A model generated the notes under the pieces. The model was not told the origin of the DNA. It searched no databases and saw only the letters and a program-made list of their open reading frames with translations. Shown piece by piece: positions 10,730-21,054 of a stretch of 64,000 bases of DNA. Position 1 is the first letter of the stretch. Each line of letters opens with the position of its first letter. The DNA comes from Lolium rigidum (taxonomy: Eukaryota; Streptophyta; Magnoliopsida; Poales; Poaceae), in contig NC_061510.1 of assembly GCF_022539505.1 (NCBI RefSeq), positions 266,547,687-266,611,686 on the forward strand, read 5' to 3'. The position numbers were made by a program, and so were the translations under genes.

Positions 10730-11690
10730 TTAAGTTTGCGGGCCGGGCCAGCTGACTTAGTTTGACCGGTCAACTATATAGCCGGGCTGGTCCATTAGTT
10801 ACGTGGGCCGGCCTAACCTCTAAGGTTGATCGGTCAAAACTTAAATGGGCCGGCCCAGTAAGCATGTGGACCGGCCGAATGTACTCGTTTGACCAGGTCA
10901 ACAGGCAAAAGGGCCGCCCACAAGACATGTGGGACCCACTTTCTCGTTATCGGGCCGGCCCATTTAACAAGTGGGGTCCACCTTAAAGCAAGTGGGCCGG
11001 CCCAAGAAGTTATTGGGCCGGCCCAATTAGCATGTGGGTCCCACTTTCCTGCTATCGGGCCGGCCCATTATTGCGTGGGGTCCACAATAGATCAAATGGG
11101 CTGGCCCAACAAGCCAGTGGGTCGGGCCAAAAACACAGGTGGGTCCCACTTTCCTGTAAAGGGCCGGCCCATTTAGTATGTGGGGTCCACCATATAGCAA
11201 GTGGGCTGGCCCAACAAGATAGTGGGCCGGGCCAAAAATACAGGTGGGTCCCACATTCTAGTTAAAGGGCCAGCCCATTTAGTATGTGGGGTCCACCATA
11301 TAGCAAGTGGGCTGGCCCAACAAGAAAGTGGGTCGGGCCAAAAACATAGGTGGGTCCCACATTCCTGTTAAAAGGCCGGCCCATTTAGTATGTGGGGTCC
11401 ACCATATAGCAAGTGGGCCGGCCCAACAAGATAGTGGGCCGGGCCAAAAACACAGGTGGGTCGCACTTTCCTGTTAAAGGGTCGGCCCATTTAGTATGTG
11501 GGGTCCACCATATAGCAAGTGGGCTGGCCCAACAAGATAGTGGGCCGGCCCAATAAGCAGGTGGAGCCCACTTTCCTGTTAAAGGGCCGGCCCAATAAGC
11601 AGGTGGGGCCCACTATCGTGTAACCGGGTCGGCCCAATAAATAAGTGGGCCGGCCCAAAATGAAAGTGGGTCCCACAATTACATACACAA
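10730..11690. repeat. GGGCCGGCCC-rich subterminal tandem repeats
   Basis: Dense alternation of gggccggccca, gtgggtcccac and ggggtccac blocks at about 30-40-bp spacing. From about 11160 it becomes a regular 106-bp unit (starts near 11161, 11267, 11372, 11479). Both core motifs are palindromic, so the array can be read in either orientation. Such arrays are usual inside CACTA ends, where transposase binds subterminal repeats. No gene is present, and open frames across it are composition artefacts. Confidence 0.8.
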
Positions 11691-11850
11691 ATAAAATAAC
11701 TAGGATAAAGGGCCAGCCCAAAATTCTGATATCAATGATACACACAAGTACATACACAAATAAAATAACTAGGATAAAGGGCTGGCCCAAAATTCTGATA
11801 TCAATGATACACACAATTACATACACAAATAAAATAACTAGGAAAATTAC
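11685..11850. repeat. 70-bp tandem repeat (about 2.4 copies)
   Basis: acatacacaaataaaataac followed by taggataaagggc and ttctgatatcaatgatac repeats at about 70-bp intervals (near 11682, 11750, 11820). It continues the GC-rich array into AT-rich DNA. Confidence 0.8.
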
Positions 11851-12074
11851 AAGGCAATTAATGTGCCCAAATAAAAAATTACATAGAATCATTGAGGACT
11901 TCTATTAGCATCATCAATAACACGTTGACATTTGGCAATCGTCTTGATTGAATCTTGTGTACTCTTTGTCAACATATCGCCTACGGATCTTAAAGCAACA
12001 ATACCATGTCTTTTATAAAGTACATGCCTTGAGATATTTACTTGTTTGATGAAAGGAATGGTCTAGGTTGACGG

Positions 12075-12785
12075 CTATGAGAAGATGCATCGAAGAAAGA
12101 TCGAACTTTTTGTGGGCCTCTCTTCTGATGAAGATTGCTTCATCTCAACTGCATTCTGATAATAATGCAAAAAGAGTTAAACGATGAACTATGCAAACAT
12201 GTATTAAGCATTGTCGATATGAGATAGTCACAAGTACTAAGCAGAGACTTACATTATATCGTTGCATAGGCTCACCCCGGAACCTTTTTTGCGCTCTATC
12301 TTCTACTAAGGACTTCTTCATTACAACTGCAATCTAGTAATATTGCAAACATAGTTACAACAGTGAACTATTCAAACATTTATTATGCAATGTAGATATA
12401 AGATAATAACAAGTTGCATAAATAAGACAATGTATGGAACTTGTACTAAGCACAGACTTACATCATAATGTTGCACAGGGTCGCTACAGATCCTTTTTTG
12501 GCGACGACTATCTTCTAATGATGACTGCTTCATTAAAACTGCATTCTGGTAATATTGCAAACATAGTTACAACAATTAACTATTCAAACATGTATTACGC
12601 AATGTAGAGATCAGATAACAGCATGTAGAAGAAATAAGCACAAGATAAGATAAGATGCATGTACTAAGCACATACTGGCTCGTCGCGAGTCCTTCTCTTG
12701 CGTGCACTAGTCGTGGTCGACATGCCTGTCATTTTAGGTTCAGCCATCAAGTGAAATGCTAATCCTCCCTGCTCCATTGTCCTTA
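12075..12785 (-). pseudogene. Exon-like segments of a CACTA-associated gene, including three repeated exons
   Basis: On the minus strand, three segments (about 12160-12085, 12335-12252 and 12545-12462) each follow an intron-like ...ttgcaatattaccag acceptor. They encode related peptides: NAVLMKQSSLEDSRRQKR, IAVVMKKSLVEDRAQKR and NAVEMKQSSSEERPTK. The first two end before gtaagtct donors. An upstream segment at about 12776-12675 encodes MEQGGLAFHLMAEPK...ARKRRTRDEP before gtatgtgc. The pattern is a spliced gene with a tandemly duplicated exon and basic, coiled-coil-like character. I do not recognise the product; an accessory CACTA protein is possible. 12786-13880 upstream is AT-rich and shows nothing clear. 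Confidence 0.45.
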
Positions 12786-13880
12786 ATCCGTGTTTAGATA
12801 TCACATTTACGACCAAGTCGACCTGATTTCAAATAACAAAAAACTTGAGCCGCCAAATGAATAAGCCAATATTTACCGGATATCGATTAAAACCAAATAG
12901 ATGTTGCTTTGCATGAGATACGAATTTCGGACATTCAGATTTAGAGTAGGGTAATGCCAAGGTTTTCCACATAAAGTAAATCGGCATTAAGAATGACCAA
13001 ATGTCGGGTTCAAATCACCTTCGCAGCTTGCTCCAAGACAAGCATATCAAATAGGCGTAAACATAGTAAAGCATGAATGGAATTGCTATGGCAGGGTTCC
13101 AAGTGTTAATCTCTTGCATAAGGAACAATGCATATAGGTTATAGATAATAACGGAAGTAAACTGCCAAAATTACCAACCAAGAACTCAGATTCCAACCTT
13201 CCCTAGCGTCCCCGCTGTTAATGTTGGATGTTCTAATAAGTGGTTCACATGATCAATCCCTAGGAAAAATAACATTGACAAATTAGTCTACGATAATACA
13301 AAGACCAGACATGCACGCAAAGAATAACTATACAAGCTATGCGACAGGAGCATTCATGGAAAAAATAAGCTATAAGCTAAAGACAAGGTATAAGAGCAAG
13401 CAGATTGGAAATGCACATAGCATGATTATAAAAGCAGTGTGAGAATAGCAGGCACAAGAAAACAGCTAGCGGCTAGCGGTGAGCTAATGACGTGGTATAA
13501 GAACAACCAGATTGGAAATGCCCATAGCATGACTATAAAAGCAGTGCGAGAATAGCATGCAGTACAAAAACAGTTGGTAGCAAATGAATGGGTATAAGGC
13601 TATAAATATGTGGATGCACACAGGTGTCAGTAGAATGAATAGGATGGTAGCTACCGGATAATGCTTTTATACAGTACAATATTTAAACGAACTTCATGCG
13701 AAGCAACACATCAAGAAAGTTAATGGCATATGAGATCTGCAAATAACTACACAAAACATGGCTAAAGAAACACCGCGATCTAACGGGCCAGCCGTACTAA
13801 CCAATCTGCGGCGGGGTGGACGGGGCGGCAACTTGCATTCCAGCGGCGGCGAACGCGAGAGACGATGAATCGACCCTGTT

Positions 13881-14399
13881 TCAGTAGAAGCGGGCGTTAG
13901 TGAAGCGGATCCGGTTGGTCGGCAAGGGATTCGGTGAAGTTGATACAGCCGCCGCGCCGAGGTAGTCGGTGGAATAGATCGGCTTCTGTGGAGGGGGGCC
14001 GCGGTGAAGTAGACCCGGTTCCGTTGGAGAGGATCCGGTGCATCGAAAGGAAAGGCGTTGATTGCTACGCTGTGGATGAGGTCGGCGGTGAAGCAGATCC
14101 ATCGGTGCCGAGGTCGGCGGTGAAGCAGATCCGTCGGTGGCGAGGTCGGCGGTGAAGCAGATCCGTCGGTGGCGAGGGCGGCGGGGGAGCGGATCAGGTG
14201 GGTGGATAGCCAACACGATCAAGGCTACGCTGTGGAGGTGCCGGCGGCGAGCGGATCTAGTACCGTAGAGAGTCGCAGCTTTGGCGTGTGAGAGTATTTT
14301 TGAGCTAATGGGGCGAATGGTTGGTGGGTGGGTGTGGGCCTGTGGGGAGGGTTCGGGATCTAGGCAACATATTTCATTGTTACCGAATGAGCCCTCCAT
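13881..14399 (-). other. GC-rich open frame, possible 5' exon of the CACTA-associated gene
   Basis: A 172-codon minus-strand frame, Pro/Arg/Ser-rich, in a sharply GC-rich zone upstream (in the minus sense) of the exon-like segments. GC-rich first exons are common in grasses. It contains three copies of a roughly 32-bp repeat (aggtcggcggtgaagcagat, about 14080-14175), which explains part of the open frame. No domain is recognised. It may be untranslated leader or promoter sequence. Confidence 0.3.
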
Positions 14400-14554
14400 G
14401 GTCGGTGGGTTTTAGCTTCCGGACCAGGGTTAAAAGGGTAAAACTGGTCACGGGATTTTCGAATGGATGCGGCGGGATGATTTGGCGCGCGGCCGAAATT
14501 TTCAGTTTCAAGCTACGAGCAGAACGACAAAAATAATGTTCTTCCCCAGGGAGC

Positions 14555-16083
14555 TGATACGTCTCAAACGTATCTATAATTTCTTATGTTCCATGCTAGT
14601 TTTATGACAATACCTACATGTTTTGTTCACACTTTATATCGTTTTGATGCGTTTTCCGGAACTAACCTATTGACGAGATGCCGAAGTGCCGGCTCTCGTT
14701 TCTCGCTGTTTTTGGTTTCGAAATCCTAGTAAGGAAATATTCTCGAATTGGACGAAATCAACGCCCAAAGCATCTTAGAATTCCACGAAGCTTCCGGAAC
14801 ACCCGAGAGCCGCCGGAGGAGAGCCACTGGGGGCCCACACGCCAGGCCGGCGCGGCCCGAGCCCTGGCCGCGCCGCCCTATTGTGTGGTGGCCCCGTCAG
14901 CCTTCCGACTCCGCCTTTTCGCCTATTTAAAGGTCCCCGACCTAAATCTTCGATACGAAAAAGCCACGGTACGAGAAACCTTCCAGAGCCGCCGCCATCA
15001 CGAAGCCAAGATCTGGGGGACAGGAGTCTCTGTTCCGCACGCCGCCGGGACGGGGAAGTGCCCCCGGAAGGCTCCTCCATCGACACCACCGCCATCTTCA
15101 TCACCGCTGCTGTCTCCCATGAGGAGGGAGTAGTTCTCCATCGAGGCTAAGGGCTGTACCGGTAGCTATGTGGTTAATCTCTCTCCTATGTACTTCAATA
15201 CAATGATCTCATGAGCTGCCTTACATGATTGAGATTCATATGAGCTTTGTATCACTATTAGTCTATGTGCTACTCTTGTGATGTTATTAAAGTAGTCTAT
15301 TCCTCCTTCACGGTGTAATGGTGACAGATGTGTGCATCGTGTAGTACTTGGCGTAGGTTATGATCATAATCTCTTGTAGGTTATGGAGTTAATTATTACT
15401 ATGATAGTATTGATGTGATCTATTCCCCCTTCATAGTGTAAAGGTGACAGTGTGTATGCTATGTTAGTACTCGGTTTAAGTTGCAAAGATCTATTATGCT
15501 CTAAGGTTACTTAAACATGAATATCGAATGTTGTGGAGCTTGTTAACTCCGGCATTAAGGTGCTCTAGTAGCCCTACACAACGAATGGTGTTCATTATCA
15601 AACAAGAGTATATGTAGCACAAAGGAAGAGAACTTATTTATTTATGTGATCAATGTTGAGAGTGTCCACTAGTGAAAGTATGATCCCTAGGCCTTGTTTC
15701 CAATACCGAAAACACCGCTTGTTTCATCGTTCTGCTCGCATGTTTACTTCCCGCAATATTACTACCATCAACCGCACGCCGACAAGCACTTTTCCGGCAC
15801 CGTTACTATCGCTCATATTCATTCATACTACTTGTATTTCACTATCTCTTCGCCGAACTAGTGCACCTATACATCCGACAAGTGTATTAGGTGTGTTGGG
15901 GACACAAGAGACTTCTTGTATCGTGATTGCGGGGTTGCTTGAGAGGAATATCTTTGACCTCTTCCTCCCCGAGTTCGATAAACCTTGGGTGATCCACTTA
16001 AGGGAAACTTGCTGCTGTTCTACAAACCTCTGCTCTTGGAGGCCCAACATTGTCTACAAGAATAGAAGCACCCGTAGACATCA
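14555..16083 (+). repeat. 5' LTR of element A (A1)
   Basis: 1529 bp, tgatacgtctcaaacgtatc ... acccgtagacatca. A TATA-like tatttaaa at 14934-14941 precedes the GC-rich stretch. Several open frames of 60-170 codons run through this LTR and recur in copies A2 and A3, but they have no recognisable domain and are not treated as genes. Confidence 0.92.
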
Positions 16084-16717
16084 AGCAGTTTTCTGGCGCC
16101 GTTGCAAGGGGGTTAGAGTGCCCACTACCATTCGTTGACAACAACAAACACCGGTCAAAAATTTACTTTTTATGCTCTCTTTATGTTTTCAAAATAAAAG
16201 CTCTAGCACAAATATAGCAATCAATGCTTCCCTTGCGAAGGGCCATTCTTTTACTTTATGTTGAGTCAGTTTACCTACTTCTTTCTATCTTAGAAGCAAA
16301 CACTTGTTTCAACTGTGTGCATTGATTCTTACATATTTACCTATTGCACTTGTTATATTGCTTTATGTTGACAACTATCCATGAGATATACATGTTACAA
16401 GTTGAAAGCAACTGCTGAAACTTATATCTTCCTTTGTGTTGCTTCAAAGCCTTCTACTTTGAATCTATTGCTTTATGAGTTAACTGTTATGCAAGTCTTA
16501 TTGATGCTTGTCTTGAAAGTACTATTCATGAAAAGTCTTTGCTATATGATTCAGTTGTTTACTCATTGTCTTCATCATTGCTTTGAATCGCTGCATTCAT
16601 CTCATATGCTTTACAATAATGTTGATCAAGATTATGTTGGTAGCATGTCACTTAAGAAATTATCATTGTTATCGTTTACCTACTCGAGGGCGAGTAGGAA
16701 CTAAGCTTGGGGATGCT
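16084..16717 (+). other. Residual internal region of element A
   Basis: Begins agcagttttc, then tggcgccgttgc (16094-16105), complementary to the 3' end of plant tRNA-Asp. It passes abruptly into aagggggttagagtgcccac, the distal 3' internal region, and ends aagcttggggatgct just before the second LTR (purine-rich tract). It lacks gag and pol. It is the deletion product of a longer internal domain like the one at 21055-24206. Confidence 0.85.
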
Positions 16718-19700
16718 TGATACGTCTCAAACGTATCTATAATTTCTTATGTTCCATGCTAGTTTTGTTCACACTTTATATCGTTTTGATGCGTTTTCTG
16801 GAACTAACCTATTGACGAGATGCCTGATGACCCACAAGTATAGGGGATCGCAACAGTCTTCGAGGGAAGTAAAACCCAAATTTATTGATTCGACACAAGG
16901 GGAGGTAAAGAATACTTATAAGCCTTAACAACTGAGTTGTCAATTCAGCTGCACTCGGAAAAGCACTAGCAACAGGGGTGATGTGAAAGTAGCGATGGTA
17001 TGAGAGCAATAGTAATAGTAACACGACGCGAGTAGTAGTGATATGAGAGCAATAGCACCAGAAAACAGTTGACATGTAGAACAAGTATATGATGATGAAA
17101 GATGGACCGGGGTTCCCAGCTATCTACACTAGTGGTACCTCTCCAATAACAAGTGTTGGGTGAACAAATTACAGTCGGGCAATTGATAGGATTGAAATAG
17201 CATTAAGACAGAATATCAAGATCATTAATCATGTAGGCATGTTTTCCAATAATAGTCGTACGTGCTCGCAATGAGAAACTTGCACAACATCTTTTGTCCT
17301 ACCAGCACGGTGGCAGCCGGGCCTCAAGGGAAACTACTTGGATATTAAGGTACTCCTTTTAATAGAGTACCGGAGCAAAGCATTAACACACCGTGAAAAC
17401 ATGTGATCCTCACATCACTACCATCCCCTCCGGTTGTCCCGATTTACGTCACTTCGGGGCCTTTGGTTCCGGACAGTGACATGTGCATACAACTTGTAGA
17501 TACAATCTAAGCAATAATATAAAGCTCAAATCTAAGATCATGCCACTCGGGCCCTAGTGACAAGCATTAAGCATAACAAGATTGCGAGCAACAATAACTT
17601 CATAAACTTTGTAGATAGACAATCATAATGTAACAATCCATCGGATCCCGACAAACACAACACCGATTACATCAGATGAATCTCAATCATGTAAGGCAGC
17701 TCATGAGATCATTGTATTGAAGTACATGGGGGAGAGAATACCAACTAGCTACAGCTAGAACCCGTAGTCCATGGGGGAACTACTCACGGAGCATGGCGGA
17801 GGCGGTGGCGTTGATGGAGATGGCTTCCGGGGCACTTCCCCGTCCCGGCAGGGTGCCGGGACGAGTTCTGTCCCCGAATTGGAGTTTCGCGACGGTGGCG
17901 GCGCCCCGGAGTCTTTCCGGAGTTTCGTCAATTGGTACGGTGTTTTTAGGTCGAAAGGGCTTTTATAGGCGAAGAGGCGGCGCGAGGGGGCACTCGGGGC
18001 GCCACACCCTAGGCCGGCGCGGCCTAGGCCTGGCCCGCGCCGCCATGTGGTGTGGTGGCCCCCCGGCCCCTCTCCGACTCTTCTTCGGTGTTCGGAGCCT
18101 TCCGGAGAAAATAGGAGGTTTGGCGTTGATTTCGTCCAATTCCGAGAATATTGCCCGAACAGACCTTTCCGGAACCAAAAACAGCAGGAAAACGAGAACG
18201 GCACTGTGGCATCTTGTTAATAGGTTAGTTCCGGAAAATGCATGAAAACATCATAAAGTGCAAGCAAAACATGTAAGTATTGTCATAAAACAAGCATGGA
18301 ACGACAGAAATTATGGATACGTCGGGGACGTATCAATGCCGAAGTGCCAGTTCCTGTTTTCTGCTGTTTTTGGTTTCAGAAATCCTAGTAAGGAAATATT
18401 CTCGGAATTGGACGAAATCAACGCCCAGCATCTTAGAATTCCACGAAGCTTCCAGAACACCCGAGAGCCGCCAGAGGAGAGCCCTGGGGGCCCACACGCC
18501 AGGCCGGCGTGGCCCAGGCCCTGGCCGCGCCGCCCTATTGTGTGGTGGCCCCGTCAGCCTTCCGACTCCGCCTCTTCGCCTATTTAAAGGTCCCTGACCT
18601 AAATCTTCGATACGAAAAAGCCACGGTACGAGAAACCTTCCAGAGCCGCCGCCATCACGAAGCCAAGATCTGGGGGACAGGAGTCTCTGTTCCGGCACGC
18701 CGCCGAGACGGGGAAGTGCCCCCGGAAGGCTCCTCCATCGACACCACTGCCATCTTCATCACCTCTGCTGTCTCCCATGAGGAGGGAGTAGTTCTCCATC
18801 GAGGCTAAGGGCTGTACCGGTAGCTATGTGGTTAATCTCTCTCCTATGTACTTCAATACAATGATCTCATGAGCTGCCTTACATGATTGAGATTCATATG
18901 AGCTTTGCATCACTATTAGTCTATGTGCTACTCTTGTGATGTTATTAAAGTAGTCTATTCCTCCTCCACGGTGTAATGGTGATAGTGTGTGCATCGTGTA
19001 GTACTTGGCGTAGGTTATGATCATAATCTCTTGTAGGTTATGGAGTTAATTATTACTATGATAGTATTGATGTGATCTATTCCCCCTTCATAGTGTAAAG
19101 GTGACAGTGTGTATGCTATGTTAGTACTCGGTTTAAGTTGCAAAGATCTATTATGCTCTAAGGTTACTTAAACATGAATATCGAATGTTGTGGAGCTTGT
19201 TAACTCCTGCATTGAGGTGCTCTAGTAACCCTACACAACGAATGATGTTCATTATCAAACAAGAGTATATGTAGCACAAAGGAAGAGAACTTATTTATTT
19301 ATGTGATCAATGTTGAGAGTGTCCACTAGTGAAAGTATGATCCCTAGGCCTTGTTTCCAATACTGCAAACACCGCTTGTTTACCTGTTCTGCTGCATGTT
19401 TACTTCCTGCAATATTACTACCATCAATCGCACGCCAGACAAGCACTTTTACGGCGACGTTACTACTGCTCATATTCATTCATACTACTTGTATTTCACT
19501 ATCTCTTCGCCGAACTAGTGCACCTATACATCGACAAGTGTATTAGGTGTGTTGGGGATACTAAGAGACTTCTTGTATCGTGATTGCGGGGTTGCTTGAG
19601 AGGGATATCTTTGACCTCTTCCTCCACGAGTTCGATAAACCTTGGGTGATCCACTTACGGGAAACTTGCTCGCTGTTCTACAAACCTCTGCTCTTGGAGG

Positions 19701-19741
19701 CCCAACATTGTCTACAAGAATAGAAGCACCCGTAGACATCA
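16718..19741 (+). repeat. 3' LTR of element A (A2), split by a solo LTR
   Basis: The LTR runs 16718-16824, is interrupted by 16825-18335, and resumes to 19741. The ends match A1. It lacks about 18 bp present in A1 and A3 near its start (tatgacaatacctacatg), probably lost between short T-runs. Confidence 0.92.
16825..18335 (-). mobile_element. Solo LTR in element A's 3' LTR
   Basis: 1511 bp, plus-strand ends tgatgacccacaagtatagg ... gtcggggacgtatca; in sense it reads TGATACGTCCCCGACG...GGGTCATCA. The flanking 5-bp duplication ATGCC is exact (16820-16824 and 18336-18340). No internal region is present, so it is the product of LTR-LTR recombination. It is the same family as the solo LTR at 54255-59222. 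It is absent from the otherwise equivalent LTR A3, so it arrived after the duplication that produced A2 and A3, or was lost there. Confidence 0.93.
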
Positions 19742-19865
19742 GGAGCTCTCATTTCTTCCTCTTCTCTTTCTCTCTCGAGTCTCTCCCACTCCCCGGCTCC
19801 TCTCCCCCTTCTCTCCGGCGGCCTCGCCGGCCGGAGACGAGGCCGACTTCTCTCTGTATATCGTA

Positions 19866-19993
19866 CACCATCCGAACTAAATTATTTGATTCAACTTTCC
19901 TTAGACGTGTATGTATCTAGAGTAAAAACATGTGTGGATACATCCATATTTAGATAAGAAAAGTTGAGTCAGCTAATTTGGATCCGAGGGAGT
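19866..19993. mobile_element. Stowaway-like MITE (copy in F)
   Basis: About 128 bp with imperfect terminal inverted repeats (caccatccgaactaaattat...; right end reversed: ctccctcggatccaaattag), flanked by TA on both sides (19864-19865 and 19994-19995). Size, TA target and the ctccctcc-type terminus fit Tc1/mariner Stowaway MITEs. No coding sequence. Confidence 0.75.
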
Positions 19994-20009
19994 TAGTGTT
20001 GTTGTAAGC

Positions 20010-20435
20010 TTAGACCCAGTGTTTCCCATGAGCAGAATGGCGCAATGGAGTCGGGGATCTCGTCATCGGCTTCAGATCTGGCCTATGGTGAATCTGGCGG
20101 ATCTTGCCGGCCAAACCCCGATCTGGTGCCATCAAGGTGATGGCGCTAACGGTGAGGCTTGCTTTGGTCAGTGCTTCAGATCTGGCCAATGGGGAATTCA
20201 AGCTGCTAACATTCACAAGCTCGGGGCATACGGCGGCGTCATCCGTCTTGCCCGTGAACATCTTGGCCTTTCAGCAGCCCTTCTCAGAGCCAATATGCCG
20301 TTGCTGAGGCCCTTCTTCTCCTTCGTCCTGGCGACTACCGGCGACACCATCCCAAGTGGTGTGTCCCCGGCGACGGAGTTGCTGGAAAGGATGCGGAGCA
20401 GAGATCTGATGTGCGGTCCAAAAGGACTCGATTGA
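20010..20435 (+). other. Unrecognised open region in F
   Basis: A stretch of about 420 bp with higher GC than its surroundings and open frames of up to 138 codons in two registers, conserved in the second copy at 26003-26425. The peptide around GVIRLAREHLGLSAALLR and ATELLERMRSRDLMCGP is kept in both copies, but so is the DNA. No domain or family is recognised. It could be a captured gene fragment, a LINE remnant or chance. 20436-20540 is T-rich and non-coding. Confidence 0.25.
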
Positions 20436-20541
20436 TTTTCTTCTATATGTTTTGGGGTCCTTTTTGTAAAGTTGCAGGTCCTATTAGTTATTGTCTAGTT
20501 CTTTTGGACCTCTATGTAATTTTTTGGACTAGTTTCCCTTT

Positions 20542-21035
20542 GCACCGATAAACTTGAATTTTGACAAGTTCACGGGAAAAAATTCCTTTGCACATATGGC
20601 CTATCATATATGAACATTCTTGAGATTTAAACTATATGTAATGGCCAGCACTTGCGCAAGGGGCTCGTCTAGTGCGCACTAGTTTCCATTAGCACCGATA
20701 AATTTGAATCTTGACAAGTTCTTGGAAGAAAAAATTGATTCACATATAGCCTATCATGTATGAACATTATTGGGATTCAGACTATACATAGATGGCCAAC
20801 ATGTGTGCAAGGGGGTCCCCTAATGTGCACTAGTTTCCATTAGCACTGATAAATTTGAATCTTTACAAGTTCTCGGAAAAAAATGCTTCACACATATGCC
20901 CTATCATGTATGAATGTTACTCGGATTCAAACTATATATAGATGGCCAATACTTGCGCAACGGGGTCCTCTAGTGTGCAATAGTTTCCATTAGCACTGAT
21001 AAGCTTGAATTTTGACAATATATTCAAGAGACTTG
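20542..21035. repeat. 150-bp satellite, four monomers
   Basis: Monomers start at gcac[ct]gataaacttgaa near 20542, 20692, 20843 and 20993 (period 150-151). Each has ttgacaagttctcgg, cacatatgccctatcatg, tatgaacattattgggattc, agatggccaacacttgcgc and ggtcctctaatgtgcac. The fourth monomer is cut after ttgacaa, where retroelement sequence begins. Confidence 0.9.
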
Positions 21036-21054
21036 TTTACACTAGTAAGGCATA

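Larger units (their letters stand above)
10392..14549. mobile_element. CACTA-like DNA transposon, left end only
   Basis: Begins cactataagaaaagttctg right at the break in copia pol, which fits a CACTA terminal inverted repeat (consensus CACTACAAGAAAA). It is followed by subterminal CGTCG-rich sequence. Inside are a GC-rich GGGCCGGCCC array, a 70-bp repeat, exon-like segments on the minus strand, and a GC-rich 5'-exon-like zone. No matching right terminus (ending tagtg) is seen before element A starts at 14555, nor in A's right flank. The extent of the element to the right is therefore inferred. Possible target triplet on the left: GCT (10389-10391). Confidence 0.6.
14555..19741 (+). mobile_element. 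LTR retrotransposon A, internally deleted, with nested solo LTR
   Basis: Two LTRs (14555-16083; 16718-19741, the second split) flank only 634 bp of internal DNA. The 5-bp target-site duplication GGAGC is exact (14550-14554 and 19742-19746). The internal part joins a tRNA-Asp-type primer-binding site directly to the 3' untranslated region seen in full at 23592-24206. All coding sequence was therefore deleted, at or just after 16105. The intact duplication shows that both element ends are original. The element inserted in the presumed CACTA/flank sequence. Confidence 0.92.

Noticed and set aside
10900..11690. CRISPR-like array
   Set aside because: Repeat spacing is irregular, the spacers are themselves repeats, and the sequence is from a plant genome.
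14678..15150. Recurring 90-150-codon frames in LTRs of family A (also 18258-18808 and 24238-24785)
   Set aside because: They lie in the GC-rich untranslated part of LTRs, overlap in several registers on both strands, and contain no domain. Recurrence follows from LTR copy number.
20010..20435. An intact host gene in flank F
   Set aside because: Open frames conflict in register between the two copies, and there are no splice sites or recognisable domain. It is kept only as an unrecognised region.
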